From Streptomyces asiaticus (GTDB taxonomy: Bacteria; Actinomycetota; Actinomycetes; Streptomycetales; Streptomycetaceae), in NCBI RefSeq assembly GCF_018138715.1, contig NZ_JAGSHX010000006.1, forward strand, positions 6,634,001 through 6,698,000: a DNA stretch of 64,000 nucleotides. The letters run 5' to 3'. This document shows, piece after piece, positions 52,651-61,481 of this stretch. The stretch's first letter is position 1; each line of letters begins with the position of its first letter. Under the pieces are notes generated by a model. The model worked only from the letters and a program-made list of their open reading frames with translations, ran no database searches and was not told the origin of the DNA. The translations under genes were made by a program, and so were the position numbers.

Positions 52651-54447
52651 TCAACCGCGGTAGATGGCCTCGATCTCCGAGGCGAAGTCCTTCGCCACCA
52701 CGTTCCGCTTCAGCTTCAGCGAGGGCGTCACATGCCCGGAGTCCTCGGTGAACTGCGTCGTCAGGATCCGGAACTTCCGGATCGACTCCGCCTTGGACAC
52801 CGCCGCGTTGCCGTCGTCCACCGCCTGCTGGATCTCCGCCAGCAGGTCCGGGTCCTCCCGCAGCTCGGCCACCGTCACGCCCTCGGGCTTGCCGTGCTCG
52901 GCCGCCCAGCGCGGCAGGAACTCCTCGTCCACCGTGACCAGCGCGCCCACGAAGGGACGGCCGTCGCCGACGACCATGCACTCGGCCACCAGGGCATGGG
53001 CCCGGATCCGGTCCTCTATCACCGCCGGGGCGACGTTCTTGCCGCCCGCGGTGATGATGATCTCCTTCTTCCGGCCGGTGATGGTGAGGTAGCCGTCCTC
53101 GTCGAGCGTGCCCACGTCCCCGGTGTGGAACCAGCCGTCCGACAGCGCCTCCGCCGTGGCCGTCTCGTTGTTCCAGTACTCGGTGAAGAGGTGCTCACCG
53201 TGCAGCAGCACCTCGCCGTCGTCGGCGATGCGCACCACCGTGCCCGGCATCGGCTGCCCGACCGAGCCGATCTTCTGCCGGTCCCAGGGGTTGAAGGTGG
53301 TCGCCGCGCAGGACTCCGTCAGGCCGTACCCCTCCAGCACCGTGAAGCCGATGCCCCGGTAGAAGTGGCCCAGCCGCTCGCCCAGCGGCGCCCCGCCGGA
53401 GATGGCGTGGGTGGCCCGGCCGCCCAGCACCGCCCGCAGCTTGCTGTAGACCAGCCGGTCGAAGACCTTGTGCTTGAAGCGGAGCCCGAAGGACGGTCCG
53501 CCCGGGGCGTCCAGCGCCTTGCTGTACTCGATGGCGGTGTCGGCCGCCTTGTCGAAGATCTTGCCCTTGCCCTCGGACTGGGCCTTCGCCCGCGCCGAGT
53601 TGTAGACCTTCTCGAAGACGCGCGGCACGCCCAGCACCAACGTGGGCCGGAACGCGGCGAGTTCGTCGGTCAGGGACTTCACATCCGGCACATGGCCGAG
53701 CTTGATCGGCGCCAGCACCGCCGCGATCTCCACCAGCCGCCCGAAGACATGGGCCTCGGGGAGGAACAGCAGCACCGACGACTCACCGGTGTTGAAGATC
53801 GGCTTGAGCCGCGCCACCGCGTTGCCGCACTCGGCGAAGAAGCTGCGGTGGGAGAGCACACAGCCCTTGGGGCGGCCGGTGGTGCCCGAGGTGTAGACGA
53901 TGGTGGCGGGGGAGTCGGCGCTGGCGATCGAGGAGCGCTCGTCCACCTTCTCCTCGGGCACGTGCTCGCCCAGCTTGTGCAGCGTCCCGATGGCGTCGCC
54001 CTCGATCCGCCAGACGTGCTTCAGGGCGGGCAGGGTGTCCCGGACGGCCTCGACGGCGGCCTCGTGGACACCGGTCTCGACCAGGGCGGCCACCGCGCCC
54101 GAATCGCTGAGGATCCACTGGATCTGCTCCGGTGAACTCGTCTCGTACACCGGCACGGTGACCCCGCCCGCGCTCCAGATGGCGAAGTCGAGCAGCGTCC
54201 ACTCGTAGCGGGTTCTGGACATCAGGCCGACCCGGTCGCCCGGCTCCACACCGGCCGCGATCAGTCCCTTGGCGGCGGCGCGCACCTCCGCCAGGAACGC
54301 GGTCGCGGTCACGTCCTCCCATCGGTCGTCGACCTTGCGGCCGACCACGGCGACATCGGGATGCTGTGCGGCATTGCGGCGGATGAGATCCGTCAGATTG
54401 CCGTCGGCCGGAACCTCGTACAGGGCCGGAAGGCTGAACTCGCGCAA
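52651..54447 (-). CDS. Long-chain fatty-acid--CoA/AMP ligase (FadD15-like)
   Basis: A 598-residue ANL-superfamily enzyme. The AMP-binding signature is IVYTSGTTGRPKGCVLSH (about residues 195-212). LEGYGLTESCA and DGWFHTGDVG contain the adenylate-binding and hinge-region residues, and ITGRKKEIIITAGGKNV is the A8 region with the catalytic lysine further on. It activates a fatty acid with ATP and CoA. The start is a TTG giving MREFSLPALYEVP because GAGGAG lies 8 nt upstream. In M. tuberculosis fadD15 lies beside pimB' as here, so a link with phospholipid or PIM acylation is possible. Confidence 0.92.
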   Translation of the reverse strand: MREFSLPALYEVPADGNLTDLIRRNAAQHPDVAVVGRKVDDRWEDVTATAFLAEVRAAAKGLIAAGVEPGDRVGLMSRTRYEWTLLDFAIWSAGGVTVPVYETSSPEQIQWILSDSGAVAALVETGVHEAAVEAVRDTLPALKHVWRIEGDAIGTLHKLGEHVPEEKVDERSSIASADSPATIVYTSGTTGRPKGCVLSHRSFFAECGNAVARLKPIFNTGESSVLLFLPEAHVFGRLVEIAAVLAPIKLGHVPDVKSLTDELAAFRPTLVLGVPRVFEKVYNSARAKAQSEGKGKIFDKAADTAIEYSKALDAPGGPSFGLRFKHKVFDRLVYSKLRAVLGGRATHAISGGAPLGERLGHFYRGIGFTVLEGYGLTESCAATTFNPWDRQKIGSVGQPMPGTVVRIADDGEVLLHGEHLFTEYWNNETATAEALSDGWFHTGDVGTLDEDGYLTITGRKKEIIITAGGKNVAPAVIEDRIRAHALVAECMVVGDGRPFVGALVTVDEEFLPRWAAEHGKPEGVTVAELREDPDLLAEIQQAVDDGNAAVSKAESIRKFRILTTQFTEDSGHVTPSLKLKRNVVAKDFASEIEAIYRG

Positions 54448-54686
54448 GACTGCTGCTCCTCGTGGGGCGCCGGCGCCGCTACAGGGCATGGGGGGTGGTG
54501 GACGGCCCGGACGTTACCCATCGGTACGCTTCCGGGATAGGGGTTCCTGCCCAGATGTTTGATGCGTCACACACCGCCTTCGTGCTGCCCGCAGACTAGT
54601 CGACGGGCGCCGCGTCCGCTAAGGAACCGCAGGTAGACGCGGGGCGGTGCGGCCAGAACACCTTACGGGCGCGGGCCCTTACGTCT

Positions 54687-54692
54687 TAGGGT
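54687..54692 (+). promoter_or_regulatory. -10 hexamer TAGGGT of the phosphoesterase gene
   Basis: TAGGGT ends 7 nt before the ATG at 54700; no Shine-Dalgarno is present. Confidence 0.6.
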
Positions 54693-54699
54693 GACACGC

Positions 54700-55461
54700 A
54701 TGCGAGTCCACGTGGTGAGTGACGTGCATGGCAACAGTGAGGACCTCGAGAAGGCCGGTGCCGGGGCGGACGCCCTGATCTGCCTCGGTGACCTCGTTCT
54801 CTTCCTCGACTACGCCGATCACTCACGCGGCATCTTCCCCGATCTCTTCGGGGTCGAGAACGCCGACCGGCTGGTCGAACTGCGCACCGCCCGCCGCTTC
54901 GAGGAGGCCAGGGCGCTCGGCAACCGGCTGTGGGAGGGGCTCGATCGCAACGCGGCCATAGAGGCCGGGGTCCGCCGCCAATACGCCGAACTCTTCGCCG
55001 CGTTCCCCACCCCGACGTACGCCACCTACGGAAATGTCGATATGCCGTCACTGTGGCCGGAGTACGCCCAGCCCGGCACCACCGTCCTGGACGGTGAGCG
55101 CGTCGAGATCGGCGGGCTGGTCTTCGGTTTCGTGGGCGGCGGGCTGCGCACTCCGATGCGCACCCCCTACGAGATCGACGACGAGACCTACGCCGCGAAG
55201 ATCGCGGCGCTCGGCGAGGTGGACGTGATCTGCACCCACATCCCGCCGGAGGTGCCCGACCTCTGCTACGACACCGTCGCCCGCCGCTTCGAGCGCGGCA
55301 GCGCCGCCCTGCTGGAGGCGATCCACACCGTCCGTCCCAAGTACTCCCTCTTCGGCCATGTCCATCAGCCGCTCGCCCGCCGTATGCGGATCGGGGCCAC
55401 CGAGTGCGTCAATGTCGGCCACTTCGCCTCCTCCGGCACCCCCTGGACCCTGGAGTGGTGA
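54700..55461 (+). CDS. Metallophosphoesterase (calcineurin-like)
   Basis: A 253-residue phosphoesterase. The five metal-binding blocks are MRVHVVSDVHGN, LICLGDLVLF, YGNVDMP, VICTHIPPE and LFGHVHQP, in the standard order. The core fold is DxH...GD...GN(V/D)...H...GHxH. Family members hydrolyse phosphomonoesters or diesters; the substrate is unknown. The ATG has a TAGGGT hexamer 7 nt upstream, consistent with a leaderless mRNA. Confidence 0.9.
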   Translation: MRVHVVSDVHGNSEDLEKAGAGADALICLGDLVLFLDYADHSRGIFPDLFGVENADRLVELRTARRFEEARALGNRLWEGLDRNAAIEAGVRRQYAELFAAFPTPTYATYGNVDMPSLWPEYAQPGTTVLDGERVEIGGLVFGFVGGGLRTPMRTPYEIDDETYAAKIAALGEVDVICTHIPPEVPDLCYDTVARRFERGSAALLEAIHTVRPKYSLFGHVHQPLARRMRIGATECVNVGHFASSGTPWTLEW

Positions 55462-55527
55462 CCCGCGCGCGGTAGCCTTCAGCGGCAGAGGACCCATGCG
55501 GCGGACCGGTACGGAGGAGCCACGGCG

Positions 55528-55968
55528 ATGGCGGAACACACCAGCTCGAGCATCACGATCGAGGCGGCCCCGGCCGACGTGATGGAGGTGATCGCCGACT
55601 TCGACCGTTACCCGGAGTGGTCCGGTGAGGTGAAGGAGGCCGACATCCTCACCAAGGACGCCCGGGGGCGCGCCGAGCAGGTGCGGATGCTGCTCGACGC
55701 CGGCGCGATCAAGGACGACTACACCCTCCAGTACAGCTGGACCGGGGACGACCAGGTCAACTGGTCCCTGGTCAAGTCCCAGATGCTGCGCACTCTTGAC
55801 GGCTCCTACCGGCTCTCGGCGCGCGACGGCGGCAAGAGCACCGAGGTGACGTACCAGCTCACGGTCGACGTCAAGATCCCCATGCTGGGCATGATCAAGC
55901 GCAAGGCCGAGAAGGTCATCATCGACCGCGCGCTCGCGGGGCTGAAGAAGCGCGTCGAGGGCGTCTGA
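55528..55968 (+). CDS. SRPBCC (cyclase/dehydrase-like) family protein
   Basis: A 146-residue START-like lipid- or polyketide-binding fold, MAEHTSSSITIEAAPADVMEVIADFDRYPEWSGEVKEADIL. It includes YTLQYSWTGDDQVNWSLVKS and ends IKRKAEKVIIDRALAGLKKRVEG. It corresponds to the M. tuberculosis TB16.3 (Rv2185c) position in this syntenic block. GGAGGAG lies about 8 nt before the ATG. The ligand is unknown; neighbours suggest hydrophobic molecules such as acyl chains. A terminator follows. Confidence 0.87.
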   Translation: MAEHTSSSITIEAAPADVMEVIADFDRYPEWSGEVKEADILTKDARGRAEQVRMLLDAGAIKDDYTLQYSWTGDDQVNWSLVKSQMLRTLDGSYRLSARDGGKSTEVTYQLTVDVKIPMLGMIKRKAEKVIIDRALAGLKKRVEGV

Positions 55969-55975
55969 CCCGCCC

Positions 55976-56012
55976 GGATCACCCCGGGCCCCGACGGTGC
56001 CCGGGGTGATCC
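55976..56012 (+). terminator. Terminator after the SRPBCC gene
   Basis: GGATCACCCCGGGC (55976-55989) pairs perfectly with 55999-56012 across a 9-nt loop. Confidence 0.85.
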
Positions 56013-56097
56013 ACGGCGCGGGGTACGCTCCGGCGGGTGCGGATCACCGGACCCGCGCCGCGCACACCGACGTAACCCCCTGCCGGAGGCTCTCTTC

Positions 56098-57471
56098 ATG
56101 CGTACGGTCCTCGTCACCGGTACCGGCGGCGCGGGCCGCACCACCGTGGCCGCCGCGACCGCCCTCGCCGCCGCCCGTGAGGGGCAGCGGACCCTGCTGC
56201 TCACCGCCGACTCCGACGGCACCCCCGAGGCGCTGCTCGGCATCGGCACGCCGCGGGCCGTACCCGGGCGTTCGGCGGACCGGCTGCCGTGGTCCGTACC
56301 CGCCGAGCTCGCGCCGGGGCTGTGGGCCGCGCGGGTCGTCACGGACGAGTGGTTCCGCGGTGAGCTGACCGCCCTCCAGGACCGCGGCCACGGTCTGCTC
56401 GACCTGCTCGGGGCCACCCCGCTGGACGGCGAGGAGCTGACCGCCCTGCCCGGGGTGGAGGCCATCGCGCTGCTGCGCGCCCTGCGCGCCGCCCAGACCG
56501 CCCCGCCCGGCACCGGCTGGGACGTCCTCGTCGTCGACATGCCGCCCGCGCCGGACACCGTCGCGCTGCTGGCGCTGCCCGAGCAGCTGCGGCGCTATCT
56601 GCGGCGGCTGCTGCCCGCCGAGCGGCAGGCGGCCCGCGCGCTGCGGCCGATGCTCGCCCAGCTGGCGGGGGTGCCGATGCCCGCGCAGAAGCTGTACGAG
56701 ACGGCCGAGCGCTGGGAGCGGGAGCTGGCCGCCGTCCAGGGCGTGATCGAGTCCGAGGCGACCACCGTACGGCTGGTCGTGGAGCCCGGACCGCTCGCCG
56801 ACCGGGCGCTGCGCACCGCCCGCGCCGGTCTGGCGCTGCACGGCTGCCGGGTGGAGGCGGTGATCGCCAACCGGCTGCTGCCCACCGGCACCTCCGACCC
56901 GTGGCTCGCCGCGCTGTCGGGCCAGCAGCAGGACGCGCTCAAGGAGCTGTACGAGCAGTGGGCCCCCGCCGTCCCGGTCCATGAGCTGCCGCATCTGGGC
57001 CGCGATCCGCACGGCCTCGGCGAGCCGCGGCCCGCCGAGCCGCACCCCAGTGAGCCGCACCCCGCCGACTCGCACTCCGCCGGCCCGCGGCGCGCCGAGC
57101 CGCACTCCGCCGAGCCGCACTCCGCCGACGGTTCCCGGCGCGCCCCGGCCGACCTCGCCGATCTCGCCGGGGCCGTCGGGGCCCCCGCGGCGCGGCCCGA
57201 CCGGCCCGCCCCCGACCCCTGGACCGTCGAGGACCGGCTGGCCGAGGACGGGGTGCTGCTGTGGCGGCTGCCGCTGCCCGGCGCCGACCGCGACGGGCTC
57301 TCCCTGGTGCGCCGGGGCGATGAACTGATCGTCACCGTCGCGCCGTTCCACCGGGTGCTGCCGCTGCCGTCCGCGCTGCGTCGCTGCACCGTCTCCGGCG
57401 CCGGACTGCGCGACGGATGGCTCCAGGTGCGCTTCACCCCCGACCCGGATCTGTGGCCGAAGCGGCTCTGA
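56098..57471 (+). CDS. ArsA/anion-transporting ATPase-like protein with altered P-loop
   Basis: A 457-residue P-loop NTPase of the ArsA/MipZ-like deviant Walker A class. The first motif reads TGTGGAGRTT where GKGGVGKTT is expected, so both the signature lysine and the invariant lysine are changed, the latter to arginine. LLLTADSDGTPEALLGI and VLVVDMPPAPDTVALLALP follow as Walker B-like segments. After residue ~320 an unusual linker rich in Glu-Pro-His-Ser repeats (EPHPSEPHPADSHSAG) precedes a small C-terminal domain (GDELIVTVAPFHRVLPLPSA). Nucleotide binding may be weak. GGAGG lies 8 nt before the ATG. Rv2184c is the syntenic counterpart. Confidence 0.85.
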   Translation: MRTVLVTGTGGAGRTTVAAATALAAAREGQRTLLLTADSDGTPEALLGIGTPRAVPGRSADRLPWSVPAELAPGLWAARVVTDEWFRGELTALQDRGHGLLDLLGATPLDGEELTALPGVEAIALLRALRAAQTAPPGTGWDVLVVDMPPAPDTVALLALPEQLRRYLRRLLPAERQAARALRPMLAQLAGVPMPAQKLYETAERWERELAAVQGVIESEATTVRLVVEPGPLADRALRTARAGLALHGCRVEAVIANRLLPTGTSDPWLAALSGQQQDALKELYEQWAPAVPVHELPHLGRDPHGLGEPRPAEPHPSEPHPADSHSAGPRRAEPHSAEPHSADGSRRAPADLADLAGAVGAPAARPDRPAPDPWTVEDRLAEDGVLLWRLPLPGADRDGLSLVRRGDELIVTVAPFHRVLPLPSALRRCTVSGAGLRDGWLQVRFTPDPDLWPKRL

Positions 57472-57592
57472 CGCCCGTGCCCACGACGGCCGGTCTCCGG
57501 CTCTGACCCCACCCCCCTCCTTCGGGTAACGTCGGTCACAAGCCCGGATGAACGTCACCGGGCAGCCAGCATCCCCGCCGCAGGAGTTCGCC

Positions 57593-58060
57593 ATGAGCGA
57601 TGCCACCGAGCGCCCCCCGGAGCCCCCGGTCACCGATGTGCCGGTCACCGAGATCGACCCCGACGCCTGGGAGCGGGCCTGTGAGGAGGACCTCGCCGCC
57701 GAGCGGGCCAGGCAGCGGGCCCGGCAGACCACCGAGGAGCCGGGCAGCGTGGCCGAGGAGTTCCTCAAGCTGGCCGACGCGCTCGCCGAGAAGGTCGCCC
57801 AGACACCGATCGCCGGGACAGCGGTTCAGGGTGCCGTACAACAATTGATCGCACAGGCGAAGGCCGGCGTAGAACCGGTCATAGAGCGCAATCCAGAGGT
57901 TTTCGAACACCTCGCCAGCGCCGGATCCGAGTTGCTCGCCGCCTATCGCGCCGCCGTGACCGGCCAGGAGCGACGCTGGACCCAGGGCGCGGAGGGCGAT
58001 TCCAAGGGCAGCGGCGAGAAATCCGAGAGTTCGAGTAGTGAACACATCGACCTCGACTGA
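57593..58060 (+). CDS. DUF5304-like protein of 155 aa
   Basis: A 155-residue acidic protein. The start is rich in Pro and Glu (MSDATERPPEPPVTDVPVTE), the middle helical (FLKLADALAEKVAQTPIAGT, QLIAQAKAGVEPVIERNPEVFE) and the tail rich in Ser and Gly (DSKGSGEKSESSSSEHIDLD). It fits the DUF5304 description as I know it. AGGAG lies 6 nt before the ATG. It stands 57 bp before glkA and is likely co-transcribed; in S. coelicolor a gene directly upstream of glkA (SCO2127) affects glucose uptake and repression, and whether this is its counterpart needs alignment. Confidence 0.65.
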   Translation: MSDATERPPEPPVTDVPVTEIDPDAWERACEEDLAAERARQRARQTTEEPGSVAEEFLKLADALAEKVAQTPIAGTAVQGAVQQLIAQAKAGVEPVIERNPEVFEHLASAGSELLAAYRAAVTGQERRWTQGAEGDSKGSGEKSESSSSEHIDLD

Positions 58061-58117
58061 GCGCCACCTCCGGTACCGTTAGCCTCGGCGGGGTTCGACC
58101 AAATAACTGAGGGACTC

Positions 58118-59059
58118 ATGGGACTCACCATCGGCGTCGACATCGGCGGCACGAAGATCGCGGCCGGCGTGGTCGACGAAGAGGGCTCGATTCTCGAGAC
58201 GAGCCAGGTTTCGACCCCGCACACTCCCGAGGGAGTCGTCGACGCCATCGCGGACGCGGTGCGCATCGTCAGCGAGGGGCATGAGATCGAGGCCGTCGGC
58301 ATCGGCGCGGCCGGTTATGTGGACGACAAGCGCGCCACCGTGCTCTTCGCGCCCAATATCAACTGGCGGCACGAGGCACTCAAGGACAAGGTCGAGCAGC
58401 GCGTCGGCCTGCCCGTCGTGGTGGAGAACGACGCGAACGCCGCGGCCTGGGGCGAGTACCGCTTCGGCGCCGGAGTCGGCCATGACGACGTCGTGTGCAT
58501 CACCCTCGGCACCGGCCTCGGCGGCGGCATCATCATCGGGGGCAAGCTGCACCGCGGCCGGTTCGGCGTCGCGGCCGAGTTCGGCCACATAAGGGTCGTC
58601 CCGGACGGACTGCTGTGCGGCTGCGGCAGCCAGGGCTGCTGGGAGCAGTACGCCTCCGGCCGCGCCCTGGTCCGCTACGCCAAGCAGCGCGCCGCCGCCA
58701 CCCCGGAGAACGCCACGGTCCTGCTCGGCCTCGGCGACGGCACCTCCGAGGGCATCGAGGGCAAGCACATCAGCGACGCCGCCCGGCAGGGCGACCCCGT
58801 GGCCATCGACTCCTTCCGTGAGCTGGCCCGCTGGGCCGGGGCCGGGCTCGCCGACCTCGCCTCGCTCTTCGACCCCTCGGCGTTCATCGTCGGCGGTGGG
58901 GTCTCCGACGAGGGCGATCTCGTCCTGGAGCCGATCCGCAAGTCCTTCCGGCGCTGGCTGGTGGGCAATCAGTGGCGTCCGCACGCCCAGGTGCTCGCCG
59001 CCCAGCTCGGCGGCAAGGCCGGGCTCGTCGGCGCCGCCGACCTGGCCCGCCAGGGCTGA
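58118..59059 (+). CDS. glkA: ROK family glucokinase
   Basis: A 313-residue glucokinase. The phosphate motif LTIGVDIGGTKIAAGVVDEE opens the protein. The ROK signature with zinc ligands is LCGCGSQGCWEQYASG (about residues 165-180). DANAAAWGEYRFGAG holds the catalytic aspartate. It closely follows the S. coelicolor GlkA sequence as I recall it. GlkA phosphorylates glucose with ATP and mediates carbon catabolite repression in Streptomyces. No classical Shine-Dalgarno (AACTGAGGGACTC is present) but GAGGG lies about 7 nt before the ATG. Confidence 0.95.
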   Translation: MGLTIGVDIGGTKIAAGVVDEEGSILETSQVSTPHTPEGVVDAIADAVRIVSEGHEIEAVGIGAAGYVDDKRATVLFAPNINWRHEALKDKVEQRVGLPVVVENDANAAAWGEYRFGAGVGHDDVVCITLGTGLGGGIIIGGKLHRGRFGVAAEFGHIRVVPDGLLCGCGSQGCWEQYASGRALVRYAKQRAAATPENATVLLGLGDGTSEGIEGKHISDAARQGDPVAIDSFRELARWAGAGLADLASLFDPSAFIVGGGVSDEGDLVLEPIRKSFRRWLVGNQWRPHAQVLAAQLGGKAGLVGAADLARQG

Positions 59060-59075
59060 GACGCGAGGGGGGAAG

Positions 59076-59894
59076 GTGCCGCTCGCGGACCTGCCCGGAT
59101 CCACCACAGGCCCGGACGCGGCGGTGGTGCGGGTGCTCAGCTACAACATCCGCTCGATGCGGGACGACCGCGAGGCGCTGGCCCGGGTGATCCGGGCCTG
59201 TGCCCCCGATGTCCTCTGCGTCCAGGAGGCGCCGCGCTTCTTCCGCTGGCGCAAGGCCGCCGCCTGGCTGGCCCGGGAGACCGGCCTCGTCTACACCACG
59301 GGCGGGGCCACCGCCGCCGGCCCCATGATCCTCACCTCGCTGCGCGCCCATGTGGAGCGCGCCGAGGACACCCTGCTGCCGCGCGTCCCCGGGCTGCACC
59401 GGCGCGGTTTCGCCACCGCCGTGCTGCGCTTCGGCGGCGGCCACCGCGAGGCCCCCCTCCGCGACACCGGCCGCCCGGAGAACGGCGGCGGCAAGGGCGT
59501 CCGGCTCGGCGTGGTCAGCTGCCATCTGAGCCTCGCCGCGGCCGAGCGTTACGAACAGGCCGGGATGCTGCTGGACCACCTGACCGCGCTGGACGTCCCG
59601 TACGCCATCGCGGCCGGTGACATCAACGACCGGCCGGACGGCCGCGCCTTCCGCCGGATCGCGGGGAAGCTGCGGGACGGCTGGGCCACCGAGCCCTGGG
59701 GGAGCGAGGCCACCTTCTCCCCCAAGGACCCGCATCAGCGCATCGACGGGATCTTCGCCTCGGAGGGCATCGAAATCATCGGCTGTGGGGTCCCGGCCGG
59801 GCTGCCGGGCGTCACCGACGCGGACCTCCGCGCGGCCACGGACCACCTTCCGGTGCTGGCCGCGCTCAGGCTGCCCCGGGTGTCCCCGGCCTGA
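59076..59894 (+). CDS. Endonuclease/exonuclease/phosphatase family protein
   Basis: A 272-residue EEP-fold hydrolase. RVLSYNIRSMRDDREALARV and VLCVQEAPRFFRWRKAA start the fold, with the metal-ligand glutamate in QEAP. AAGDINDRPDGRAFRRIAGK and RAATDHLPVLAALRL complete it, the last with the catalytic His. Substrates range from nucleic acids to phospholipids and cannot be assigned. The GTG chosen is 16 bp after glkA, preceded by GAGGGGGGAAG, so it is likely in the glkA operon. Confidence 0.88.
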   Translation: MPLADLPGSTTGPDAAVVRVLSYNIRSMRDDREALARVIRACAPDVLCVQEAPRFFRWRKAAAWLARETGLVYTTGGATAAGPMILTSLRAHVERAEDTLLPRVPGLHRRGFATAVLRFGGGHREAPLRDTGRPENGGGKGVRLGVVSCHLSLAAAERYEQAGMLLDHLTALDVPYAIAAGDINDRPDGRAFRRIAGKLRDGWATEPWGSEATFSPKDPHQRIDGIFASEGIEIIGCGVPAGLPGVTDADLRAATDHLPVLAALRLPRVSPA

Positions 59895-59909
59895 GCGGCC
59901 GGGCATGAG

Positions 59910-59936
59910 CCGGAGCCGGGGCGCGCCCGGCTCCGG
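59910..59936. terminator. Bidirectional terminator after the EEP gene
   Basis: CCGGAGCCGGG (59910-59920) pairs exactly with 59926-59936 over a 5-nt loop between convergent genes. Confidence 0.8.
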
Positions 59937-59954
59937 AGCGGTCAGCGGTAGTGG

Positions 59955-60560
59955 TCAGACGACGGCGCCGCGCCCCGGGTCGTCGTCCTCTTCCTCGTCG
60001 TCGTCCTTCATCCGCAGCACCAGCGTGACGAAGCCGCCGAGGAAGCCGCCGACGCCCAGGGTGGCGATCCACCAGACCATCTCCACCTGGAACAGCACCA
60101 CTCCGAGCAGCAGCAGCGGCCCGCCCAGCACACCGAGCCAGGCGAAGCGGGAGGTGGTGTCGGACTCGGGCAGCGGGGGCGGCTCGGGCGGGACGAAATG
60201 GCCCTCGTCGGTCTCGTCGAAGTCGTCCTCGGACGGCTCCTCGGGCTCCCAGTCGCGGGGGCCCACACCCGGGGCGTAGACGATGAAGCCGCCCGGCTTC
60301 CCGGTCTTGTCGGGCTTGGTCAGCCCGCCCGTGGCCGCCTCGCCGCCACCGGACCCGTCGGCGTCGGTGTCAGTGTCGGTGTCCGCCGCGGACCGGCGGT
60401 CCCGGTCCCGCTCCTCGCCGAGGTTCTCGGCGGCGGGCCATCGCTCGGCGCCCGGCGGGTCCTGAGGCTCTTCCCCGTACGCGGCGACGATCGCGGCGAA
60501 GGCGGCGTCGTCGTCCCGCCGCGCGTCCGCCTCGTTCTCATTCGAGTCGCGCTCAGCCAC
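59955..60560 (-). CDS. Membrane protein of unknown function with acidic tails
   Basis: A 201-residue protein. The first ~135 residues are hydrophilic and acidic, with low-complexity Asp/Thr (AADTDTDTDADGSGGGEAAT) and PGGFIVYAPGVGPRDWEPEE. Two membrane helices follow (WLGVLGGPLLLLGVVLFQVE, WWIATLGVGGFLGGFVTLVL) and then an Asp/Glu tail (MKDDDEEEDDDPG). It overlaps the hydrolase gene by 8 nt, so is coupled to it. The start is GTG with AAAGGAGGGGG upstream. Function is unknown. Confidence 0.8.
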   Translation of the reverse strand: MAERDSNENEADARRDDDAAFAAIVAAYGEEPQDPPGAERWPAAENLGEERDRDRRSAADTDTDTDADGSGGGEAATGGLTKPDKTGKPGGFIVYAPGVGPRDWEPEEPSEDDFDETDEGHFVPPEPPPLPESDTTSRFAWLGVLGGPLLLLGVVLFQVEMVWWIATLGVGGFLGGFVTLVLRMKDDDEEEDDDPGRGAVV

Positions 60561-61371
60561 TGGCCGCCGCCCCCTCCTTTCCACTGCCCTTCCCGAGGCC
60601 GGTCCGGGTGGTGTCCTCACCCATACCCGCCGTCAGCCGGGTGATGAACGTGTCCGTCTCCTCGAAGATGAACTCGGCGTCGTGGTCCAGCGTCGCCACG
60701 TGGTAGCTGCGCTCCAGCAGCCGCTCGGTGACGTCCCGCGAGGACACCTGACTCAGGATGCGCTCGGAGTCGGCCGGCGGCACCACATGGTCCTGGGGGC
60801 TGTGCATCACCAGCAGCGGCTGGGTCACCTGCGGCAGTTCGGCGTCGACCACCCGGTAGAAGCGGCGCATCGAGTGCACGGCGTGCAGCGGCATCCGCTC
60901 GTAGCCGGACTCCTGCGCCCCCGGCTTGGCGATGTCGCTCACGATGCCCTTCACCGAGGGCACCAGATGACGCAGCACCGGAAGGGCCACGGCCAGCGGA
61001 TCGTGGATGCGGTTGGCCGGGTTCACGACGGCCACGCCGCTGATCGCCGCGCCGCGCTGGGCGGCCAGCCGCAGCGCGAGCGCCCCGCCCATCGACAGAC
61101 CGCAGACGAACACCCGCTCACAGGTGCGGGAGAGCCTGCCCAGCTCGCGGTCCACCTCCGCGTACCAGTCCTGCCAGCCGGTGACGGCGAGATCCTGCCA
61201 GCGCGTGCCATGGCCGGGAAGCAGCGGAGCTACGACGGTCAGACCACGGGCCGCGAGATGGTCGGCCCAGGGCCGAACGGACTGTGGGGAGCCGGTGAAT
61301 CCGTGACAGACGAGGACGCCGATCTCTCCGCCGTCGTGGCGGAACGGCTCGGCTCCGGGCAGGAGCGGCAC
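60553..61371 (-). CDS. Alpha/beta hydrolase (carboxylesterase/monoacylglycerol lipase)
   Basis: A 272-residue alpha/beta hydrolase. The nucleophile elbow is VFVCGLSMGGALALRLA, the acid is in MHSPQDHVVPPADSERIL and the histidine is in RSYHVATLDHDAEF. HGFTGSPQSVRPWADHL forms the oxyanion region. This is the Est30-like bacterial carboxylesterase or monoacylglycerol lipase type. I use the second of two GTG codons because GGAG is 7 nt upstream of it. The gene is divergent from the acyltransferase, so a lipid substrate is likely. Confidence 0.9.
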   Translation of the reverse strand: MPLLPGAEPFRHDGGEIGVLVCHGFTGSPQSVRPWADHLAARGLTVVAPLLPGHGTRWQDLAVTGWQDWYAEVDRELGRLSRTCERVFVCGLSMGGALALRLAAQRGAAISGVAVVNPANRIHDPLAVALPVLRHLVPSVKGIVSDIAKPGAQESGYERMPLHAVHSMRRFYRVVDAELPQVTQPLLVMHSPQDHVVPPADSERILSQVSSRDVTERLLERSYHVATLDHDAEFIFEETDTFITRLTAGMGEDTTRTGLGKGSGKEGAAASG

Positions 61372-61481
61372 CACGGATCTCCGTTCGCTGGGGAAGCGGG
61401 CTCGAGGTCCTCAGCGTACGCGGCGCGCCGCATACGGGGTAGGCAGGTTAAGGTCTCCTCGTCGGATACAGGAGGTCCCGG

